From NCBI RefSeq assembly GCF_003007735.2, contig NZ_PXNQ02000001.1:372001-436000 (forward strand): a stretch of DNA of 64,000 bases, read 5' to 3'. Numbering within the stretch: position 1 is the stretch's first letter; every line of letters begins with the position of its first letter. Shown one piece after another: positions 57,543 through 64,000 of the stretch. The notes beneath the pieces are model-generated. The model had not been told where the DNA came from and did not search any database. It was given only the letters and a program-made list of their open reading frames with translations. Both the position numbers and the translations under genes were made by a program. This stretch comes from Paracoccus methylarcula. Lineage in GTDB: Bacteria; Pseudomonadota; Alphaproteobacteria; Rhodobacterales; Rhodobacteraceae.

Positions 57543-57625
57543 GCCGAAAGCGTTCCGCGCGTTAGGCTGATCTTAAACTGTCCCTTCGATCCTACCGGCA
57601 ACATGTCAAGGAAAGGACTCACAAC

Positions 57626-58942
57626 ATGTCCATGACTTCAGCAATGGGTGCGGGTGTCGCAGGCCTCATGGCGAACTCGACGCGCATAGCGACCATCTCG
57701 GACAATATCGCCAATGCCGGGACCTACGGCTACAAACGGGTAGAGACGGAGTTCGATTCTCTCGTGCTGAGCCAGTCGCAGGGGGGTGCTTATGCTGCGG
57801 GGGGTGTCCGGGCATCGTCGAGCCGTGAAATCGATCAGACCAGTACGCTGATTCCAAGCTCGAATCCCTTGGATATTGCCATCGCGGGTGCTGGCATGTT
57901 GCCCGTGACCAATATCACCAGCGTGACGGGAGGTTCGTCACAACTGCCGCTGCTGATGACGCGCACGGGTGGCTTCGGTCCCGATGCAAATGGCTACCTG
58001 CGCACGGATTCGGGACTGGTGCTGTTGGGATGGCCCGCGTCAAAGGATGGCACCATTCCGTCCTTTTCACGAGATGCGATGAAAGGGCTCGAACCCGTTC
58101 GGATTCCGGCTGATCGTACGATCAGTGATCCGACCACCCAGATCAAGCTGGGCATCACCCTGCCTGCAAGTGAAACATCGCCGACGGCATCAGGTGATCC
58201 GATTGTTTATCCACTTGAATATTTTGGAAATCTTGGAATCAGCAAGCAGTTGGAGCTGACCTTCACCCCGGATGTCTCGAATCCCGATGGGATGTCGCTC
58301 ACATGGCAAGTTGATATCCGAGATCTCGACTCGGATCCTGCGGCAAACCTGATCGGTTCATACCGGATCAAATTTGATGGCAGTGCCGAACTTGCCGGGG
58401 GAATCTCCGAGGTGACACGGCTATCGGGAGGTGAATATGATCCGGACACCGGGGCACTGGCCCTTCAGGTGGCCGATGGTGATATGGAAATCGAGATTGG
58501 CAAACTTGGCAGTCCCGACAGTTACCTCAGGCAGATCGGCAAAGACTACGCGCCTACCAATGTTCAAAAAAACGGGTCCGAGGCGGCCAGGCTGAAGTCG
58601 AGAGAAATCGACGAGAACGGCTTCATCAAGGTGACCTATGACACGGGAGCCGTGAAAACGCTGTATCAGATTCCGTTGGTATCCGTTCCGAATGTGAATG
58701 GCCTGCAGGCGGGAAGCGCGCAAACCTTCAGCATTTCGCAGAGCTCGGGAAGTTTCTTTCTCTGGAACGCCGGTGATGGACCGACGGGAGAGATTCGGGG
58801 CTATGCCCGCGAAGCTTCGACCACGGACATCGCCGAAGAACTTACGCATATGATCGAGACGCAACGCGCCTATTCGTCAAATGCGAAGGTGATCCAGACG
58901 GTGGATGAGATGCTTCAGGAAACCACGAATATCAAACGCTGA
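57626..58942 (+). CDS. flgE: Flagellar hook protein FlgE
   Basis: Hook subunit exported by the flagellar type III system, 438 residues. The N-terminus has the rod/hook motif ISDNIANAGTYGYKR. The C-terminus ELTHMIETQRAYSSNAKVIQ, then TVDEMLQETTNIKR, is the conserved Flg_bbr_C helix. The middle is a variable hook domain. AAGGAAAGGA precedes the ATG. Confidence 0.94.
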   Translation: MSMTSAMGAGVAGLMANSTRIATISDNIANAGTYGYKRVETEFDSLVLSQSQGGAYAAGGVRASSSREIDQTSTLIPSSNPLDIAIAGAGMLPVTNITSVTGGSSQLPLLMTRTGGFGPDANGYLRTDSGLVLLGWPASKDGTIPSFSRDAMKGLEPVRIPADRTISDPTTQIKLGITLPASETSPTASGDPIVYPLEYFGNLGISKQLELTFTPDVSNPDGMSLTWQVDIRDLDSDPAANLIGSYRIKFDGSAELAGGISEVTRLSGGEYDPDTGALALQVADGDMEIEIGKLGSPDSYLRQIGKDYAPTNVQKNGSEAARLKSREIDENGFIKVTYDTGAVKTLYQIPLVSVPNVNGLQAGSAQTFSISQSSGSFFLWNAGDGPTGEIRGYAREASTTDIAEELTHMIETQRAYSSNAKVIQTVDEMLQETTNIKR

Positions 58943-58982
58943 CTGTTGATGCGGCGATACGACCAGATAAGGAATGACAGCG

Positions 58983-60440
58983 ATGAGCCTCGCCAAAGCG
59001 CTTTCCAATGCGGCAACCGGATTGTCTGCCGTAGCCCGTGGAACAGGAGTGGTCTCCGACAACCTGGCAAATATCCAGACACCTGGATTTGCTCGCCGCG
59101 AGATGGTTCTCCAGGCGCGCAGCTTGGGCGGCAATGGAGGTGGAGTCCGCATCGACAATATCTCGCGCGTGGTGAATGCGGGGCTTCTGGCGGAACAACG
59201 CCTCGCCGGCGCGGCAAGGGCCGAGGCGTCGAAGCGTTTGGAGTTCTTGCAGAAGGTGGAAGACGTGATCGGGGTTCCAGGCTCTGTAGGGGGGCTTGGC
59301 GAGGCGTTGACGACCTTTCAGACAAGGCTTCTCGATGCGAGCGGACGGCCTGAAGATGAGAACCGGTTGTTGAACCTTGCACAGTCGGCAATTGAATTGA
59401 CCTCCCGGCTCAATACCGTCTCGGACATCGTTCAAACCGCCAGGACGGATGCGGATGCAGCCATTGCTCTGGACGTGAAGACATTGAACGATGGGCTTGC
59501 CCGGGTTGCCTATCTGAACCGCCGGATTTCGAGCGTCGGCAGTCAGGGGAAAGATCCATCGCCATTGATAGATGAGCGTCAGGCGATAATCGATCAGGTC
59601 AACGTGATCGTCCCGGTGCAAGAGATTGCACGAGGCGCCGGAAACGTAGCCCTTTTCACGATCAGCGGTGCGCCGCTGCTGGACGGCACGAAGCCCAGTC
59701 AGATCGAGTTCGAGCCGGCGCCGCGTCTGTCTGCCGAGCTATCGGTTGAGAACGGATCCATTGGGAGCCTGATCGTTGACGGGAAAGTGCTTCCCGCGTC
59801 CCGCATGCATTTTTTCTCTGGTGGCACGCTTTCGGCCAATTTTGAAATTCGTGACCATTTGGGTCCTCAAATCCAGCAGGAACTCGATTCATTCGTGTTG
59901 GAGCTGCATGATCGTTTTGCCGATCCCACTGTCGATTCGACAATCGCTGCAGATGCCTTGGGGTTGTTCGTCGATGGCGGTGAACCTGCTACCTCCGAAA
60001 AGATGAAGGGGCTGGCCGCCCGCATCGCGCTCAATCCTGTTGTCGATCCGTCCGCTGGTGGCGAACTATGGCGCTTGCGAGACGGGCTGGGCGCCTATGA
60101 GGCAGGCCCCACCGGGGATTCGTCTCTTCTCATCGGGTTGGAGAACGCGTTGTCGCGCGGTCGCGTTCCACCTGCTGGAAGTGTGTTTGGAGAGAATGCG
60201 TCACTGGGCCGCCGCTTGGCGACGCTCGAGTCGCGCGTGATATCTCGCCGCAATTCGGCCGAGACAGACAGCGCTCTAAAGAACAGTCAGGCAGATGCAA
60301 TATCCGAACGCTTTTTGTCCGATGGGGTGAACAGCGATGCCGAGCTGCAGCGGCTGCTCGAATATGGGCAAGCCTACGCGGCCAATGCGCGGGTCATCCA
60401 GGCGATCGATGAAATGATGGATCAGGTTCTAAGGTGGTAA
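58983..60440 (+). CDS. flgK: Flagellar hook-associated protein FlgK (HAP1)
   Basis: Junction protein between hook and filament, 485 residues from ATG 58983, with AAGGA about 10 bases upstream; an in-frame ATG at 58974 abuts that site and is less likely. It begins MSLAKALSNAATGLSAVARG and contains VSDNLANIQTPGFARREMV. The C-terminal Flg_bbr_C helix is LLEYGQAYAANARVIQAIDE. Base composition is somewhat lower in GC than neighbouring metabolic genes. Confidence 0.92.
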   Translation: MSLAKALSNAATGLSAVARGTGVVSDNLANIQTPGFARREMVLQARSLGGNGGGVRIDNISRVVNAGLLAEQRLAGAARAEASKRLEFLQKVEDVIGVPGSVGGLGEALTTFQTRLLDASGRPEDENRLLNLAQSAIELTSRLNTVSDIVQTARTDADAAIALDVKTLNDGLARVAYLNRRISSVGSQGKDPSPLIDERQAIIDQVNVIVPVQEIARGAGNVALFTISGAPLLDGTKPSQIEFEPAPRLSAELSVENGSIGSLIVDGKVLPASRMHFFSGGTLSANFEIRDHLGPQIQQELDSFVLELHDRFADPTVDSTIAADALGLFVDGGEPATSEKMKGLAARIALNPVVDPSAGGELWRLRDGLGAYEAGPTGDSSLLIGLENALSRGRVPPAGSVFGENASLGRRLATLESRVISRRNSAETDSALKNSQADAISERFLSDGVNSDAELQRLLEYGQAYAANARVIQAIDEMMDQVLRW

Positions 60441-60442
60441 TC

Positions 60443-61459
60443 ATGTTGACAAATTCGATAGGAGATCAGGCTCGGGCCTATGCGATGCGATCGAACAGCG
60501 GGCATCTTCGGACAGTATTGCATGTGCTGACCAAAGAGATCGCCAATGGTGAGGTGGCGGATCTTGGTCAACGCTTGCGAGGAAATGCGGGCATATTGCA
60601 TGATATCGAGGCGCGGCTTACCCTGACCGAGCAATATCAGCAGAATGTGCAGGATGCGGCGACCCAAACCAACGAAGAGCAGGAAGCGCTCGGTGTCGCC
60701 CATAAGGTTACGGCCAAACTTGCAGATACAATCCTGGCGCAGCCGATACCGGCAGATGCGAAGATGCTCGATTTACATGCAATTGAGGCCGCGCAGGCGC
60801 TGAACACCGTGGTGTCGCGGTTGAACCTTGATTATGGCGGACAATATCTGTTCTCAGGGCAAGCGGTCGACAGGCCTCCCCTGATCTCGGCCAAAGCAAT
60901 GTTGGAAGAGCTTCAGAGCCTCACGGACGGGCTGACCCTGGCTGAAGATATCGCTCAGGCCGTGACCGACTGGTTTGACGCACCACCGGGAAGCGGCGGG
61001 TTTCTCGATGTCGCCTATAAGGGAACCTTGGACAGCATGCGTCAATCCAGAATATCCGGCAGCAGTTTCATAGAACTGGGTGCAAGCGCCGCTGATCCTG
61101 CCGTTCGTGATGTGCTGAAGGGCGTGGCGTTGACGGCACTGGCCGGTAGCAGCACCGATGATGATCAACATACCGAAAGGCTTGCACTGGCGCGCAAGGG
61201 AGGGGAGATCGTATTCAACAATCAGCCTGCACTTGTCGCTGCGATGGCAAGAATTGGTACCAGGCAAAAAGCACTTGAAACTCAAGGAGCAGAGAATGCG
61301 GCCTCTCTCTCGGTGCTGCAAAAGGCGCGCAACGACATCCGGCAGGTCGATCCTTACGAGACAGCGGTCGCATTGATTGAAGCCGAAAGCCAGATGAACA
61401 CCCTTTATACATTAACAGCGCGGTTGTCTAAGCTGAACCTGACGGAATATCTGCGGTGA
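60443..61459 (+). CDS. flgL: Flagellar hook-associated protein FlgL (HAP3)
   Basis: Flagellin-like junction protein, 338 residues from ATG 60443, with AAGG upstream; a GTG start nine bases earlier is possible. The N-terminal and C-terminal coiled regions (ANGEVADLGQRLRGNAGILH and AVALIEAESQMNTLYTLTAR) are typical of flagellin-domain proteins, with LNLDYGGQYLFSGQAVDRPP in between. It overlaps flgI by four bases. Confidence 0.9.
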   Translation: MLTNSIGDQARAYAMRSNSGHLRTVLHVLTKEIANGEVADLGQRLRGNAGILHDIEARLTLTEQYQQNVQDAATQTNEEQEALGVAHKVTAKLADTILAQPIPADAKMLDLHAIEAAQALNTVVSRLNLDYGGQYLFSGQAVDRPPLISAKAMLEELQSLTDGLTLAEDIAQAVTDWFDAPPGSGGFLDVAYKGTLDSMRQSRISGSSFIELGASAADPAVRDVLKGVALTALAGSSTDDDQHTERLALARKGGEIVFNNQPALVAAMARIGTRQKALETQGAENAASLSVLQKARNDIRQVDPYETAVALIEAESQMNTLYTLTARLSKLNLTEYLR

Positions 61460-62556
61460 AACGGCTTGCGGCCTTGTTGATGTTGATAGTGCTGTCCACC
61501 GCATCTGCCGCGGCACCGGTTCGCATCAAGGATATAGCGAATTTCGATGGCGTTCGCGGGAATGATCTGATCGGCTATGGCCTCGTGGTCGGCCTGGATG
61601 GGACCGGGGACAGTCTTCGCAACGCTCCGTTTACCGAAGAGATGCTTGCGGGGTTGCTGGAACGATTAGGGGTGAATGTGACGGATGATGCCCTGCGGTC
61701 CAAGAATGTTGCGGCCGTCGTCGTGACCGCGGCCTTGCCGCCCTTTGCGCGATCCGGCAGCCGTATCGATGTCGGTGTGTCGGCCATCGGGGATGCACAA
61801 AGCCTGCTGGGGGGCACATTGGTCATGACGCCGCTGAAGGCCGCCGATGGCGATATCTATGCAGTTGCCCAGGGATCTATCATTTCCGGCGGCGCGGCCA
61901 TCGCGGGCGAGGCATCGCGCGTGGTCGAAGGTGTCCCTACGGGAGGGAAAATCCCGGCGGGAGCGCGGGTGGAGCGTGAGGTGGCTTTCGATTTCTCGCA
62001 AATCCAGAACATCCGGATCGCCCTGCGCAATGCGGATTTTACCACTGCGGGACGGATCGAGGATGTGATCAATCGTGAGTTCAGCCGCTCTGTCGCGGTG
62101 ATGCAAGATGGTGGCACCGTGATTGTCGAGTTTCGCAAGCTTGGCCAGATCAACCCCGCCCGGGTCCTGGGAAGAATCGAAAACCTGGAAGTCGAACCCG
62201 AAGATCGTGCGAAAGTGGTCATCGATCACAAGGCCGGTACGATCGTCATGGGCGAGCATGTTCGCATTTCACATGTGGCTGTGTCGCAAGGGAATCTGAC
62301 GTTGCGGGTCAGTGAAGCGCCGCAAGCGTCCCAACCGAACCCCTTCGCGGATGGCGAAACCGTCACCCTGCCAAGGTCATTTGCCGAACTGAGAGAGGAA
62401 CCCGGTATCGGTTTTGCTGAGGTGGCGGGCGAGGCTTCGCTCAGCGACGTGATTGATGGACTCAATGCGCTCGGGGTGCAGCCACGCGACATGATCGATA
62501 TTTTGAAATCCATACATGCGGCGGGTGCCTTGCATGCCGATCTGATCGTCGAGTAG
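61456..62556 (+). CDS. flgI: Flagellar P-ring protein FlgI
   Basis: Periplasmic P-ring subunit of the basal body, 366 residues from GTG 61456, overlapping the flgL stop. A signal peptide (MKRLAALLMLIVLSTASA) is followed by RIKDIANFDGVRGNDLIGYG and LVVGLDGTGDSLRNAPFT, which are diagnostic. The C-terminus LSDVIDGLNALGVQPRDMID is also typical. It closes the local flagellar block. Confidence 0.95.
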   Translation: MKRLAALLMLIVLSTASAAAPVRIKDIANFDGVRGNDLIGYGLVVGLDGTGDSLRNAPFTEEMLAGLLERLGVNVTDDALRSKNVAAVVVTAALPPFARSGSRIDVGVSAIGDAQSLLGGTLVMTPLKAADGDIYAVAQGSIISGGAAIAGEASRVVEGVPTGGKIPAGARVEREVAFDFSQIQNIRIALRNADFTTAGRIEDVINREFSRSVAVMQDGGTVIVEFRKLGQINPARVLGRIENLEVEPEDRAKVVIDHKAGTIVMGEHVRISHVAVSQGNLTLRVSEAPQASQPNPFADGETVTLPRSFAELREEPGIGFAEVAGEASLSDVIDGLNALGVQPRDMIDILKSIHAAGALHADLIVE

Positions 62557-62955
62557 GCGAGCCATGATGTCTAGAGCCATGGAACCGCGATGTTGTGGCG
62601 GCTAATTATGGTTCGTTTGCAGTCATCATCCTGCGGCGACTTCGGGACTTATCACGAAGCGCCCCGAGATCGAAGCAGGGAGGCTGCGGTTTTCGAGACC
62701 GGGAACATGCTTCACGATTTCTTCGGTCAAGACATCCTTCGTTTTGCCGAACGCATGTCGGCGCTCTCTGCAATCGCGACAAGGAAATCAGCTTCGCGCG
62801 GCCAGGTTGGGGTTATGCGGCATCCCGACGAGGTGGTCCCTTGTATATGATCGAGATCAGCCAGTCAGTGCGGCTGGTGCTCTGGCCGAGACCATGTCGA
62901 GAGCTGTCCAATATGATCCCGGCGTCACTCGATGCATCGCGCGGGAAAGGGAGGC
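62557..62955. other. 399-base region between flgI and the penicillin-binding protein gene with no recognised gene
   Basis: Reading frames of 60-170 codons exist here in several phases, but none has a convincing ribosome site, recognisable family motif or consistent codon use. A minus-strand open stretch near 62630-62790 (with GKTKDVLTEEIVKHVPG) is the most protein-like, but it lacks a start. Given frameshifts elsewhere in the window, a broken small gene cannot be excluded. Confidence 0.5.
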
Positions 62956-64000
62956 TCAATTCCCTCCCAGGATCCCGTTCAGTGCCCGGCTCAGCGCGTC
63001 ATCCGAACTGGATGAGGTCGAGGAACCTTCGGTTTGCGGTGCATTTCCGGTGATCTCGGTAGGGGCTGTGACGACTCGTCCTCCCTGGTTTTGCGCCTGC
63101 CGCTGGCTTTCGGCATCCTGCATCGCCCCCGCCAGCGCTGCGGCCAGTGGATCATCGGGAGAGCCGGAGGTCACCACCTTGGGCGTGTTCTCTCCGCTGG
63201 AGACGATAATGCCGCTGCCATCGGGAGACACGGTCGACAGCGGAAGGACGGGCAGGCCCTCGTGAATATCCGACATGACCGCCTGCCAGATTTCCGCCGG
63301 AAGCCCGCCTCCGGTTACGCCGGAAAGCGGCGTGTTGTCGTCATAGCCCATCCAGACGCCGGCGACATATTGTTCGGTAAAACCGACGAACCAGGCATCG
63401 CGATAGCTGCTGGTCGTGCCGGTTTTCCCGGCTGTCGGGCGGTCGCCCAGCTTGGCGCGTGTGCCGGTCCCCGACTGGATCACCTGCTGCATCATGTAGA
63501 TCAGCTGACCTGCCGCCCTCTGGCTGATGACACGTTCGCCGAAACCGCCGAGCTGCCCCATAAGCGGCTGCTCGTCGCCCCGGATATTCAATTCGATCAG
63601 GCCATAGGGTGCGACCGAGGTGCCGCCATTGCGGATGCCCGCATAGGCGCCGGTCAGTTCCAGCAGGGTTGCCTCGGACGCTCCGAGACCAAGCGAAGGG
63701 CTGGACGTCAGGTTGCTGACAATGCCGAAATCATGTGCCACGCTTCTCACGGCGTCGCGCCCGACCGCTTCTTGCAGGCGAATTGTCGCCGTGTTCAGCG
63801 AGCGTTTCAGGGCGTCGGTCAGCGTCACGGAGCCGTAGTAACGGCGGGTGTAGTTCTTGGGAGACCATGGCTTGCCGCCGGGAATGCGAATGGTCAGCGG
63901 CCCGTCCTGCACCACATCGGATGGCGAATAACCGGCTTCCAGTGCGGCGGCATAGACAAAGGGCTTGAAGCTGGAACCGGTTTGACGCTTGGCCTGAATG
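62956..64000 (-). CDS. Class A penicillin-binding protein (PBP1A-like), C-terminal part; truncated by window edge
   Basis: Transpeptidase end of a bifunctional peptidoglycan synthase. About 348 residues are present and the frame continues past base 64000. Visible motifs are RQTGSSFKPFVYAAALE, SxN as KRSLNTATI and KTG as TAGKTGTTSSYRDAW; the SxxK serine lies beyond the window. The C-terminus is a low-complexity Ser/Gln-rich tail (TEGSSTSSSSDDAL) ending GILGGN. The class is clear, and PBP1A is the likeliest member. Confidence 0.9.
   Translation of the reverse strand, partial: IQAKRQTGSSFKPFVYAAALEAGYSPSDVVQDGPLTIRIPGGKPWSPKNYTRRYYGSVTLTDALKRSLNTATIRLQEAVGRDAVRSVAHDFGIVSNLTSSPSLGLGASEATLLELTGAYAGIRNGGTSVAPYGLIELNIRGDEQPLMGQLGGFGERVISQRAAGQLIYMMQQVIQSGTGTRAKLGDRPTAGKTGTTSSYRDAWFVGFTEQYVAGVWMGYDDNTPLSGVTGGGLPAEIWQAVMSDIHEGLPVLPLSTVSPDGSGIIVSSGENTPKVVTSGSPDDPLAAALAGAMQDAESQRQAQNQGGRVVTAPTEITGNAPQTEGSSTSSSSDDALSRALNGILGGN

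Noticed and set aside
62744..63265. 173-codon plus-strand frame opposite the PBP gene end
   Set aside because: Antisense to the PBP C-terminus, no motif or ribosome site.

Overview
This 64 kb window is an ordinary-looking, GC-rich chromosomal segment from an alphaproteobacterium of the Rhodobacteraceae, most probably Paracoccus or a close relative. The strongest taxonomic evidence is a 558-residue aa3-type cytochrome oxidase subunit I next to a cytochrome c550 gene, the cycA-ctaD pairing known from Paracoccus. Supporting signs are a Rhodobacteraceae-style gene neighbourhood and a short 3'-end repeat family (core GATATTTGCATGAAGAAG). No CRISPR array, prophage, transposase or rRNA operon was seen.

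Layout. 1-6.0 kb: end of glnE, a GT2 glycosyltransferase with a GspE/MshEN-like N-terminal domain, and carA. 6.2-13.4 kb: a GatB/YqeY gene, then a dipeptide ABC operon (dppA, M24 peptidase, dppB, C, D, F) on the minus strand. 14-18.4 kb: a lipid gene pair (acyltransferase and CDP-diglyceride synthase), a DUF2244 gene, ctaD and cycA. 18.6-25 kb: malonate utilisation (matR, then TRAP transporter matPQM, matA, matB) with a GntR operator. 25.2-34.8 kb: glycogen metabolism (glgB, C, A, X) diverging from an alpha-glucosidase gene. 34.9-36.9 kb: nfeD, a stomatin-like gene and an N-formylglutamate amidohydrolase-like gene. 37-40.7 kb: translation and RNA genes (tRNA-Val, rpmJ, rpsO, pnp). 40.9-45.3 kb: two glycosyltransferase-like genes, a 1-Cys peroxiredoxin, an aldehyde dehydrogenase and a thioesterase. 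45.4-56.7 kb: a hybrid histidine kinase and response regulator diverging from an acyl-CoA synthetase, a complete LivGHMKF-type transporter and a PaaK-like protein. 56.8-62.6 kb: motB, flgE, flgK, flgL, flgI. 63-64 kb: the C-terminal part of a class A penicillin-binding protein.

Physiology. The genes fit a respiring heterotroph that imports peptides, malonate and unidentified organic acids or amino acids, and activates acids as CoA thioesters. It stores glucose as glycogen and carries flagellar structural genes.

The most striking sequence-level observation is that five genes (yqeY, cdsA-like, nfeD, the thioesterase and the acyl-CoA synthetase) are each broken by an apparent single-base deletion in a G/C-rich context, while both sides of every break remain conserved. 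This looks more like systematic sequencing or assembly error than gene decay. Other points of interest are paired repeat copies forming a long hairpin between livH and livM, a PaaK-like protein without a recognisable ATP P-loop, strong hairpins inside the ctaD/DUF2244 and livK/livF junctions, and candidate operators for the malonate and glycogen genes. I did not find convincing evidence for a wholly new defence or mobile system.
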